Below are positions 48,777 to 59,675 of a DNA stretch of 64,000 bases, piece after piece. A program made the position numbers and the translations under genes. The notes under the pieces were generated by a model. That model was not told the DNA's origin and made no database searches. It saw only the letters and a program-made list of their open reading frames with translations. Where the stretch lies: positions 310,001 through 374,000 of the forward strand of contig JAMXBD010001388.1 in NCBI GenBank assembly GCA_024138025.1, in the 5' to 3' direction. This stretch comes from Combretum micranthum. Its lineage: Eukaryota; Streptophyta; Magnoliopsida; Myrtales; Combretaceae. Each line of letters starts with the position of its first letter. Position 1 is the first letter of the stretch.

Positions 48777-49712
48777 TAGGGATGCAACTGGGGCGGGTCA
48801 TTATAGGGTACCCGGCCCGTCCGAATAGTTAAAAACCCTATAGGGTCGCAGGATGGGTTTGGAAAATTACTTGTTGACCCTATAGGGTTTCGGGGTGGGT
48901 TTGGGTCATTAAAAAAACCCGATGGGTAACCCGAACCCATCATAATATAAATAATTTAAAAAATTAAGTCTGAAATTTTAAAATCACAATTATGTAATAT
49001 ATTTTATTATTTCTTGACTTTTAACATCTTGATCTTCACCTCCATTGTATTTAAATTTTCTAAATTTAGAAAATCTATGAAAAATTTAAGTAACAAATTT
49101 GATATATATATATATATTATTGTAATCTTATCCACTACTGAATTATGCTAAATTACTATATTAATATTATTTTTAGATAGAGGTGGAAATGAAACCAGGA
49201 TATTTGTGTGTGAAGTTGTCCAAATATTCAGTCCTTTTCCGTCTTCAAAAGCCGCACCTTCATACTGAATTGGAAAAAAAAAATAGCATAAGGCATCGTA
49301 TATCATCAAAAAGTCAAAAAATAATAGATACACATGCATTTTTGCTCTAAAAGATAAAAAAATATAAAAATAAAGCGACTGTTTGGGAGTACTAGAATTT
49401 GTATATGCACACCTGATAGGAGGCCGAGGCTGTTTCGAAAAAGAAACCAGCGGGGAAACTAGTTCTGTTGAGCAACGTAGTGTCATATCTCTTGTAAATG
49501 GTTTTCAAATATGCATCATCAGAGCAATCACCGACCGACACGTACAGGGGCGGGGCGTGACGGGTCAGAATCAAAACCCTATAAAGGCGGGTTTGGATAT
49601 TAAATAGATAACCCTGTAGGGTCACGGGGCGGGTTTGAGAAACCCTTTTGGAAAGCAGGGTAGGTTCGGGTCTTATATGACCCGTTCCAAATCCGCCTCG
49701 ATTGCATCCTTA
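48777..49712. mobile_element. hAT-like element carrying a captured gene fragment
   Basis: Begins TAGGGATGCAACTGGGGCGG and ends CCTCGATTGCATCCTTA; the reverse complement of the end reads TAAGGATGCAATCGAGGCGG. It is flanked by a perfect eight-base duplication, CTTTCAAC, at 48769-48776 and 49713-49720, the hAT hallmark. Subterminal blocks repeat AACCCTATAGGGT and GGGTTTGGG-like words, shared with the elements at 17156 and 19635. Length 936 bases; no transposase. Between about 49195 and 49545 it holds beta-glucosidase exon sequence on the minus strand. It therefore resembles Pack-type transposons that capture host gene pieces. Confidence 0.85.
49195..49545 (-). pseudogene. Fragment of a GH1 beta-glucosidase gene (exon 1 end, intron 1, exon 2)
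   Basis: On the minus strand, about 49530 down to 49413 encodes YDTTLLNRTSFPAGFFFETA then SASYQ, ending at a GTGTGC donor. After a 148-base intron with TTCCAATTCAG acceptor, 49264 down to about 49196 encodes YEGAAFEDGKGLNIWTTSHT. This is the N-terminal signature of family-1 beta-glucosidases (FPxGFxFGTASSAYQ / YEGAAxEDGxGxSxWDxFTH). The split after Tyr-Gln is the position I recall for the first intron in plant BGLU genes. Changes such as Glu for Gly in FFFETA and Thr-Thr-Ser for Asp-Thr-Phe in IWTTSHT indicate decay. The catalytic residues lie far downstream in the family and are absent. Both edges run into hAT sequence, so it is a captured, non-functional piece. Confidence 0.85.
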
Positions 49713-49720
49713 CTTTCAAC

Positions 49721-52165
49721 CCTACTCAGCCCATGCTGTTTACCCATGGACGTTACTATATAAATTCACACACCCCTTCAATCCTTTTCCTTTTGTAGGA
49801 ATATTGCATTGACATGGCTTTATCCAAAAGCAAGCAGATTTAGCAAATCTAATATGTGCTTTCTTCTCAGTTTCTTTATTGCACTCAAAGATTCATGAAA
49901 ATTTATTTTGTCTAATTAATATAATAGACAAACCACTTGATAGTTCAAATGATAAAATTTTCCCATTCACCAACTTGTCTACAGGCATTTTGTTTTCTTT
50001 CAAGTTTAACAAATGTCTCTTCATAGAGCAGCTTATACGAAGGAAAAAGTTAACATTTGTTATGCATATACTTTTGGTTATTTATATATAATATAATATA
50101 ATTAGATATATAAAATAAATTATAATTACTTTTCTCTTTTTGTATGGCTAATCAATTAACTTACTACTGATGATTATTTGGATGATAATATTTTATTATT
50201 TTTATGTCTATTAGAAAAATGGAGGATAATACATCTACGCATGTTTTATGTTTTGAATTTATGATGTATGAGAATATTAAATACGTGCATTAATTCTGAA
50301 CCACTAACATCTGATAATATCAAAATATGTTTTCTCTATTATGGGGATTCCAATTCTCTGAACTAGCAAAATTCCTTTACTAGACCAGCTTTAATGCTGG
50401 TTGCTTGGCACCTGTTTTGAGGGTTAAGGACCTCAGACCAAGTTCTTTACCATTAGACTCTTGTGCTTGGCAAAAGGAACCATAAAGTTAACATTTTTTT
50501 TTCTTTTCAAGTGTTTTGTTTGTAATTTTTAATATGTGGTTCTTTTAAATAATGTAAATAAATATAAGTGCTAGTTTTTAAGATCCTTAAGAGTAAACTT
50601 AAAAATAAGAGCTTCTTAAGATATTGATGTGACATCTAAAGATTTTAAACGAGATAATTAGAATCAAAGATAGTCTTATGATTTATAGAATCCCGGTAAA
50701 ACTAACTAAATTTGGCATGTTCAATTCCAAAAAATAGGGCCCGAAACAGGCCCGGTCATGGGTGGAGTGGGTCATTACCCATGGACTTGCTGGTCTAATG
50801 CGAGGTGAGTCTGCATCATAAACCGTTTATATTTTTTAAATTAATGAAAAAAGAAATATTATTAATATAAAATAATTTTTTTAACTTAATATATAAATTA
50901 GACCCTACAAATATACCATTCTTAATCTATTTTCATTTAGTACTTATGAAAGGTGTGTAATCATTTTATAAAAAACCAAGTACATCCCATTTGAATTAAA
51001 ATATAAGCAATCTAGGAGTGAAAATAGATGCTCTAAATAATAGAATTTATGAAATAAAAAGAAGTCCCAAATTATTTAAAAGTGAGATTTTTTCCTTAGG
51101 CTTTGTTTTGCATGATAAAATGAAATAGGAAGGAAGGATTGTAGAAGGGAAGAAAGTGGAGGAAATGCTTATTAGAGGAATTTATGTGTTTGGATAATAA
51201 AGGGAAGGAAATATATGAAATCTTAATTATTACAAAACACAAAATACAAGGAATGATAAATTACTTATACGCTCCTAAAAGATAAAAGTAATTTAGAAAA
51301 AAAAGGTATAATGTCATGTGTGGTACATAGGGATCGTTCGGAATGAAATGGATTGGAATGAAATGAATAGATTGAAATGGAATGGGAGATGGAATGATAA
51401 ATCCATTCTTTGGATGCATCATGGAATGGAATGGAATGGATATATATGTTATTTGTAAAAATATTCCTAGTAATTTAATGTGAATAATAAATAAATAAGT
51501 AAAAGATAAAAAGGTAATTCATATTAATCATTTATAAGTAAGGAAATGAGAATAAGCGGTTCCTAGGAATCGCTATTCCAGTTTTTAAAGTGCAACCAAA
51601 TATAGAAATAGGGATAGAACCCAGAATTGTGATTCCATTTTGGATTCATTCCCACATAGCAAACGTGACATAAGAGTAATTAAAAAAAGAAAAATTCTCT
51701 TTCCCTCTTCATTCTCTCCATTTTGGAGGGAATAAAAAAGTGGAAGACCCAAGAAAAATATTACATCCATTTTTCCTCCCTCCTCTTTCCTTCTCAAAAT
51801 AAATGAGGGAATATAACTCAATCCCCCCTCATTTGCTCTCCTCCTCCATCATCCTCTCTCAATTCTCCCATGTCGAACACAATGTTAGTGGAACTCTATA
51901 CAAAGTATGAAATATCATTTGAATTATATTTATCGCATGTGTTGTTATCACCAACAAAATAAATACAATTAATAAATAATTAAAATTTTATATCCACATG
52001 TAAAATAGTCTAAACATTAAAGGTAATTCATTTTTTAACTTTTTCTATTACTTTAAATTTTTTATTTGTTTTTATTTCTTATTTTTATACTAAGTAATTG
52101 ATATTTATATTATGTTTCTTATTATATATATATTATATATATATAGGAAAAGGACCTAATGTACT
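49721..52165. other. Intergenic region
   Basis: No supported gene. Nested MITE-like sequences lie at 51100-51850. A GGGCCCGAAACAGGCCCGG word at 50738-50757 followed by ATGGGTGGAGTGGGTCATTA may be one end of a further hAT-like element, unpaired. Confidence 0.5.
51100..51850. repeat. Two nested MITE-like elements (GGAAGGAAGG and GGAATGGAATGG types)
   Basis: The inner part (about 51345-51655) opens with GGATCGTTCGGAATGAAATG and repeats GGAATGGAATGGAATGG, closing with ATTCCATTTTGGATTCATTC. The outer part starts near TTTGTTTTGCATGATAAAAT with GGAAGGAAGG and closes with TTTTTCCTCCCTCCTCTTTC, an inverted match. Ends and duplications not resolved. Confidence 0.4.
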
Positions 52166-52169
52166 TGCT

Positions 52170-52580
52170 GTTTGGAGTATAAATGAACCAAGTTGGTTCA
52201 CAAGACATTCAAGCTCGACTCAATATTTATTCAAGTTCAACTCAATAATAGTCGAGTCAAGTTCGGACTCGAGCTATTTTAGTAATTTATCGAGCCAAAC
52301 TCGAATTTCCTATGTTCAACTTAATGAGCTTTTATTAAGCTCAAGTCGAATATAAATGTTAATTGAGTTTGGATAATGATATTATTTTGATTTGAATTAA
52401 AAATATATTTATGATTTTAATAAAGTGAGCATAAACAAGCTTAATCAATTCGACCTCTAGCTTATTTAGTATCATTTCGAGTCAATTCGAGCTTAAAATC
52501 TTATGCTCAGTTGAGTTTTAAAATTTTGAGTTGAGCACGAGTTGAAGCTCAGCATGACTTGACTTATTTCCAAGCTAGGA
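52170..52580. repeat. TCGAGCTY-rich non-autonomous element, copy 2
   Basis: AAGCTCGACTC, GTCGAGTCAAG, GGACTCGAGCTATTTTAGTA and ATTTATCGAGCC on the left match inverted GAGTCAATTCGAGCTTAAAA and GAAGCTCAGCATGACTTG on the right. Same family as 34785-35150. Confidence 0.5.
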
Positions 52581-54595
52581 GTCTATGGGTCTAACCACTG
52601 AACCCAACAAAGCCTCTAATAAGGTTTAGGCCAATTTTACGGAAACTTACAGTAGTTAATGTATTTACAACTTTTTCCTGCACTTTTATTGTCTTATTTT
52701 ACTCGTAGAAGTTACAATCAAAGGGAATCATTATAAACGAAAATGATCAGTCTTCCATGAGGTCCATGTCTCAATAATTCACATTGAAAGGTGTTAATCT
52801 TTTTTATTATTTTTTTATCTGTAATATGAATTTCATTCAATATGAAAATATTACATCAATCAATGGATCCATAAACAAAGGGTTGACGGTATCAAAACTC
52901 AATCAGATAAACTGGCACATATATCCCTTTAAATGTTAAACTGTCCCACATAGAAGATAATACAACCACATGAATAAGACCTACCCTATTGGAGAGTAGA
53001 ACAAATCTTGGATGATATAATCCCTCCAAAATCCCAATTGCTAGGATCTCTTCATAATCACCAGATCTGTTGAAGTAAACATATGATGATGCTGTGGCAC
53101 AAAAAAAAAAAAATGATGATGCACTATGATGAATAGATGATGGCGGAAATAGCAGAAAAGAGATAGATTTGAAAAGATCTATTCAAAAAGTGGAAATCCA
53201 TGAATATTGGAATTAACAAAAATGAATTTGCGGTTTTAAGGTGATTAAGAAAAAAGATAAAAAATTGGATAGGTGGGGCAGCCTGCTAGGATTTAGTGAG
53301 AGTTTTTTTTTTTACCTAAGAGAGAGAGAGTGAGCTTTTTTTTTTGCTTTAAATCAGCCACTTCATTTCACTACAATATGTGTCAATCTCTTCTAGGATT
53401 ATTGAAACAAACATATAAAAATTTTAGTCTTTGCTTGCCATCTATTTAAGGAAAAATGCCATATTTCTACCTTTAACTTGATCAATTTATATAATTGACT
53501 ATCTAAATTTTAAATGTGCCAACTTATCATCTATAAAATTGTTTGAATTTATTTATAGTACCTTTTTTTTAAACTTAATTTATAGTACCTAAATAAGGTA
53601 GTTAATTGGCTAATTATAAAAATTGATAGAATCTAGGTAACTAATTACAAAAATACAAAATTTTGGTACCAAATTTAAACTTTCAAAACTTTAGGAGTTA
53701 AAATATAAGTAAAGTTTAAGTACAAAATATAACAATTACCTTCTTTCTTTTTTTTTTTTTTTTTTTTTTTGCCAAAATAACAATTACCCTCTACTCAATA
53801 GTATTTAAGACCAGGTTCAAATGAGAAAATTTATCCTTATCGGTTACGGCCAAAAAATTCTTTCTTCTTCCTCTCTATTTTGTCTATTTTCCTTTCCATT
53901 CTAGCATGGATTGTTTTTTCAAGAGTCACTAACACATATCGTTGCTTCCATTTATCGATCAAGCAAACAAAGGTAATTCGGGGCGGGGGGGTATGGTTTG
54001 GGGGGGGTGGGGGTGGAAGTCACCAATAGTAGGGTTTTTATTTTATTTTATTTTTTTTTGCCAATGTCACCAAAAATAGTTAATTATATGTTTTAACAAA
54101 GTTTAGACAATAAATGCAGCATTGAACCTAATTTTTAAGGGTTTCGAGATAACCCAGTCAACAATAAAACAAATAAAATATTTTTACATTTTCATTACCA
54201 AAATAGACTTAACTTGATTAATTTGAATATGAACAACAATCAAATTATTCTAATAGTTCAACTTGGCTGACTTTAATAAAGGATATAAACAAATTTTAAA
54301 ATTGAATATGACACAACAGTTATAAGAAACAAATCGAATTTGATTAATTACTAAGATTATTATGAGACACAACACTGGAAACAATTGGATTTGTGATTAA
54401 AGTGCAAGAACCGATATAATCCACATTTTTTCATATGCTATTGGGTTAAACGTATGTAACAATCTTGAAAGATTAATAAAAGTTTGTCTAACCGAGAAGG
54501 TAGATTGATAAAAACTAAAATACACATTAAAGGAGTACATCTTGATAAAGGTTCCCTTTAAAAGAAAGGTAATTTATATTTATAACTCTGAGACA
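52581..54595. other. Intergenic region
   Basis: No supported gene. Contains a TACCTGAACTT-related foldback at about 53447-53735, a T run at 53747-53770 and a very G-rich tract at 53979-54016. The stretch 52740-53090 is moderately less AT-rich without recognised motifs. Confidence 0.5.
53447..53735. repeat. Foldback MITE (TACCTGAACTT family, diverged)
   Basis: GGAAAAATGCCATATTTCTA and TAACTTGATCAATTTATATA at the left, with TTAAGTACAAAATATAACAA at the right, follow the order in 59290-59545 and 19013-19345. Confidence 0.4.
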
Positions 54596-54653
54596 TTCTT
54601 TGGTCTCATTATTAATTGTGACGGGACCGGTCTCATCAACTATCCAACGGCTC
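54596..54653. repeat. MITE family A, copy 4, left part (split by an LTR)
   Basis: ATTCTTTGGTCTCATTATTA, then GACGGGACCGGTCTCATCAA and CTATCCAACGGCTC, the family-A left half. It stops exactly at the LTR border. Confidence 0.65.
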
Positions 54654-57600
54654 TGAAATACCTTAAATCTTCACATATATTAGAAATTGGGTTTAGATAG
54701 ATTTGAATGAATTAAATTAATCATAGGATATAAATAGATAACTTGACAAAGTTAGATTAGTAATTAATTAAATGAAATTTGAGATTTTGATTCCAAATCT
54801 CCTAAACATGTTTCTAAATTGTTTAGAGGATTCCAAAACTCTTGATTCTTAGCCTAAACACTAATTCCTAAATCTTAGTAAAATTTGAGTTCATTTGCTT
54901 GTATAAAAATATCATTTCTTAAACCCGAACTCAAATTAAATATCTTTTATCCAAAATAAATTCATAAATTAAGTTCTTATTTTAAGTTTTTAATTTCTAA
55001 CCTATTGGTTCTAAAATTATCTTTTAAATATTTCTAGAACTATAGATATTGATCTGATAGTTCTAAACCTATACCTAAATTCTAAAATATCCTAAGTTTT
55101 ATAATTATCCTTTCCCTTTTTATTTCTTCCTCTGCCTCTCTCTCTTCTTCTTATTTCTTTCTTTCTTTCTTTATTCCGTTCCTTTCTTTCTTTCTTTCTT
55201 TGATCTTTTCCTCTCAATCTCAAATCCTAAACAAGATCAAGAAGAGAAATTTAAGCTAAGGAAGAAGATAGAAAATAAGATCAAGCTAGAAGTGTAGAAA
55301 GAAGTTCCTTTATGCATGTGTCTCAAAAGCTAAGTTTTCTATCTTGAGTTAATTTTGTTTTAATTGTTGTTTACAAGCTTATAATTAATATATCGATGTT
55401 AGAAATGGGTTGAGAGTACTATTTATTTATGTATTTATTGATATATGCTTGTTGGATGGTTGGTTTGTGAAGGAGGAATAGGATGAATAGTGGAAGTTGG
55501 GATTTGATGAAGTTTAGATTTGTTTGATGTTGTTGCATGAAGTTTGAAGTGTTAGAAGGTATTATAGGTGTTTAATTGATGTTAGAATTGATATAGGAAG
55601 TTTAGTACATGATTTGAAGAAGTTTTGATAAGAATAAAGTGTAAAAACCATGTTTTCGCAAAGCTGTTCTGTCTTCAACACCGCCTTTTGGAGCTTCTAC
55701 GCCGTCGGCGTTGAGCCTGGTGTTGAAGTGATCAGAATGCCATTTCCTTAACGCTGCCTCCTATGCTGCCAGCGTTGAATCTCTATGCTGCTGGCGTTGA
55801 TATTTACGTCGCCAGTGTAGAAGTACCAGCATTCGTTTTACAACATTACCCTATTTCGTAGCTTGATTGTACTTTGGCCATAACTTTTTCATACGAATTC
55901 TGATTGAGGTGATTCAAGTTGCTATAGAAATATTAAAAAGAAATCTACAACTTTAGTGTTTTGAGTTTTTACAAATTTAAAACATATCAATGCTTAAATA
56001 TTGGTTCTTTCCGAATGTTGTGTTTTCCTAAACAAAATCAAAACTTGTTTTTGATTTCTAAATGTTTATTGTAAAGTGTAAATGGATCTTTTTAAGCTAA
56101 AATGAGATAGATTAATGATATTTGATGTGTAATGATGATTGAAGAATATAATGAAGCATGATTTAAGTATATTTGTAGATTCAACAAGTAATTGAATTTC
56201 CATGAGTATTAAACTAAAAGTAGTTATGTTGTATATATGATTTTCATTGCTTGTTTTATGATCTTGTGATGGTTTAGTGAAATTAAATGATCTTGGTAAG
56301 TATATAAATGATGAGTTATGTATTTATATGAATTTTATTTGAATTTCCTTGATGCTAAGCTTAAGATTTAGTATGTTTTAAGTTGTGTTTTTCTTTAATT
56401 GTTTTCCTTGTTTATCATTTGTTCTTATGATTGGCTATTGAACTTAAATGAACTTAGTTAACAAACTTAGGTTCAACTTGATTAAATAGAGTTGAATGAG
56501 TTAAAATGAATTAGATTGAGTTAGTTTAACCATCTTTGACTTAGTTTTTGAATTAAATGATTAAGGTTAATTAATTTGGCTAAATTTAAGATAATGTAAC
56601 CTCGAATTGACATAGATCCTAGATGTATAATGAATTAGTAATTAACCTAAGTGCAACTTGGCTTAATGAATTTTACTAAGCTAAAATGAGTTAGATTGTT
56701 TAAGTTTAATCAACTTGATTTAGTAAATAAATTAAATGACTAATTCTAAACAATTTGGTTAAGGTTAAGTTAAAATGAGTTTAATAGCTAATAATTGGCT
56801 CAGATGAATGTGTTAGGATGATCTTTAAATAACATGAGCAATAAGTTGTTTCAAACGTTTATTTGCTTCGAATATGAATGTTTTTATGTATGAGTGCTTT
56901 ATATATGTTATGTTTTGTGATAAGAAACTATAATTAAAGTGAAAAGAATTACTTTGACAGACAAAGAAGAACTGCCCATATTTTGGCGGGGCGATATTCA
57001 CAGCCATAGTGGGGTTCCACATTAGTGTTTGATCAAATAGAGTTTAATAAAAGTTTGATATAAGTTCTTATATGAATTTGATATAAGTGAATGTTAGTTT
57101 AATTTCTTATATGAGTTCTTTCCTTTAACAGTGATGGATATCTGACATATTTTTTGAGGCGGTTTCTGATCTATCTTCTGAGATAGCTTCTACCTTTGTT
57201 TGTATTTCATATTCAAGGTACGCAGTAACATACGTGATGATTGATATGATAGACATCCTAAATGGATTAAAAACTTAAAGACGGCTTAATAATTGATGAG
57301 TGTTGGTTGTACTTTACGTCATTGAATCTGGATCCGAGGAGTGACAACCTCGTCATGATGCAATGACACAGTAGTTAGGCACTTAGCCCAATCTTTTGTC
57401 ATGATGCAATGACTCAAATCCATGATGCAATGGTTCACCATGATGCAATGGTAGTTTATTTTAAGGGCTAAGTGGGTAGCTAATAGGGTTAACTGTATCG
57501 GTGTATTCTCTACTTAGGTTTGGGAGGAAATAATATGTTTTAGTTCACGGGTATGGGACCGTTGAACTAATTGATGTTATAAACCGGGATAAGTGGAGTG

Positions 57601-58429
57601 TATAAAGGAGTATGAACCCTAGATGATGCTATTAATATTCTTTATCGATTAGATATAAGAGATATAGATATCCGATCTATCTATATCAACTTCTTGAGCA
57701 GCTGCTGTTATTCAGGACCCTCAGATTCCCATTGGCTAGTTTCGGAGTCTGAGTGCTCCATTGTTGATTTGTTTATTTTAATGGAAAAATAATAACTTGT
57801 GGATTGATGCATTGCATTTATTTAAGCTCGCATGCCACTCCGTGTGTGATTGTGTTACTGTGTATTGGGCTTCAACTCATTCTTGTTGTTGTTATTCTTT
57901 TTACAGGTTTTGTTGTTGATAAAGTTGATGATGATGAGTTCTTGATGATGTTATCTCGGGTTTTTGGGTGCTTCTGTTGTCTCGGGAAGGATTGTAGATG
58001 AGTAATGTGAGTTAGGAGCGTTGAGTAGTTTAGTTGTTTTGTTTCTTCTTTTGTTTGTTTTATGGAGACTAAATTTATTTATAAATTTGTATTTTCTTTT
58101 AAGGGCTTGTTAATACCCAATTGTTATTAAATAATTATCTATCCCTAAGAGTAAATCATAAAGTATTTTTATAAAGTTAGTTTCTTAGAAAACTGGTTTG
58201 CTCTATAGGGAGTAGAAGTTTATAAGTCGTTTTATAAAATTTGATTTTCCGCTGCCAAATCCAGTTATTTGAAAATCTAACTAAACGATTTCTTAGATTA
58301 AAATTTGTTTTGCAATGTTCAACATAAACATCTTCTTTTAAGACAACCTTACGTATAATTCGTAAGAGTTATATGTGGTTGGGGACTTGGTGTGCTTAAT
58401 TTGACAATTGAGCATATCGGGTCTTTATA
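54654..58429. mobile_element. Solo LTR, about 3.78 kb, inserted in a MITE
   Basis: Starts TGAAATACCTTAAATCTTC and ends GCATATCGGGTCTTTATA, flanked on both sides by GGCTC (54649-54653 and 58430-58434). The flanks join into a family-A MITE, which independently supports both borders. The interior is non-coding. It contains a CTTT microsatellite (about 55155-55203), a block of CTACGCC/GGCGTTGA words (55690-55820) and four copies of CATGATGCAATG (57354-57450). The 3' end is TA rather than CA, so one terminal base may have mutated. Size and 5' sequence suggest the same superfamily as the LTR at 42550. Confidence 0.7.
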
Positions 58430-58540
58430 GGCTCATATTATATTGAATCAAAATATTAAAATAATTAATATTTCAATTACTATATTTATTTCAAATGGTC
58501 GAATGAATGGTTCCATTGACCATAAAAGCTCTGTTACTAC
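58430..58540. repeat. MITE family A, copy 4, right part
   Basis: AATATTAAAATAATTAATAT, TTCAATTACTATATTTATTT and ATTGACCATAAAAGC continue the family-A order right after the LTR. The end TTTTATGGTCAA is inverted against the left end TTCTTTGGTCTC. Confidence 0.65.
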
Positions 58541-59285
58541 TCTATACTTATATGAACATTACTTAAGATAAGTTTTTTTAAGACAAAGTTGTTTCCAACA
58601 ATTATGGGTTGATACTATAAAAAAGAAATTCTCCACATCCCAGATTTTAAGAAATTACCTAAAATAAAAATAGAAACCACTAACAATAGAAATTAAAGAA
58701 AACAAAATATCCAATATTTCTAAAACAGTAATCATTCCCACTCATAAATTTTTCGAAAGATTGAAGATATCATCTGCTCCTAATGAAAGGCTTCGCCACA
58801 CCAGCACATCTTTTAGTTGCTTCACTCAAAATAAATCTCACAATGCACCTGTCAAAACCTTCTTTTTCGGTTTCTTGGTACCATTGCCAAAATCCCTCCT
58901 AAATTTGAATTTTTTTTTTGCCAAAATAGATTTGGTTTTAAAATTAATTACTAAAATGAGATATAATCAAACTAAATTATCAAAATAACTCACCTAATTT
59001 GCATGTTCCTATTTTGATAATTAATCTGCTATGTGTCATATTTTAGCAATTACTTTTTATAGAAGGCTCAGGCCTACCTTTCACCCGTTTAAATTCCATA
59101 CTCATTTCAGAATCCACACATCTACTATAACTCCTACTATCTTTCTGAATTTAATAAGTTAAATGATCACACAATAAAAATCCTAACTTTCTTCTAACTA
59201 TTTATATTGATCAGCCATTCATAGCAAGATTCTAACTTCCATTGCCTATCACCCTTGTTACTAATCATAGTTTCCAATCTTTAGT
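58541..59285. other. Intergenic sequence without recognised features
   Basis: AT-rich; the short frames here show no known motif. Confidence 0.5.
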
Positions 59286-59289
59286 GGCA

Positions 59290-59545
59290 ATTTCATTTAG
59301 GATAAATGCCATATTTTGTACTTGAACTTTACTTATATATGTAACTAACTATTTAAAAATTTAAAATATCAATTTATTATGTACAAATTTTGTAAAATCA
59401 TTTATAACATCTAGATGGGATTGTTAATAACAAAGATAGGTAAAGTTCAAGTTGCTAATTGCAAATCTAATCTAATAGAGTTTGGGAAGCTAATTGTAAG
59501 CATAAATAGAGTTTACGTATCAAATTAATAATTTTAAACTTAAAA
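59290..59545. repeat. Foldback MITE (TACCTGAACTT family)
   Basis: GGATAAATGCCATATTTTGT, then ACTTGAACTTTACTTATATA at the left; GCTAATTGTAAGCATAAATA and TACGTATCAAATT at the right, the inverted counterpart. Confidence 0.45.
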
Positions 59546-59572
59546 TAATTAATAACAAAAAGGGTAATGACA

Positions 59573-59675
59573 AAAACGGTACCTGAACTTTTGCAAAAAG
59601 AATAATTAAGTACCTTAAGTTTGATTTTGAACAATTTGATACATGGACAAAGTTTTCATTGACTTTTTTCATACT
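59573..59675. repeat. Left half of a foldback MITE (as at 5178-5520), cut by an LTR
   Basis: ACGGTACCTGAACTTTTGC, AACAATTTGATACATGGACA and GACTTTTTTCATACT match the left arm of the 5178 element up to the point where TGTAGACATC begins. Confidence 0.55.

Noticed and set aside
50395..50470. tRNA-like or SINE-like A-box sequence on the minus strand (AGTCTAATGGTAAAGAACTT)
   Set aside because: No B box or tail could be paired with it, and no tRNA fold is evident.
57354..57450. CRISPR-like short repeats
   Set aside because: Twelve-base units with uneven spacing inside a plant LTR; not a prokaryotic array.
42550..58429. A single large LTR retrotransposon with LTRs at 42550 and 54654
   Set aside because: Each unit has its own different target-site duplication (ACATT and GGCTC), and the sequence between them holds unrelated elements and no gag or pol.
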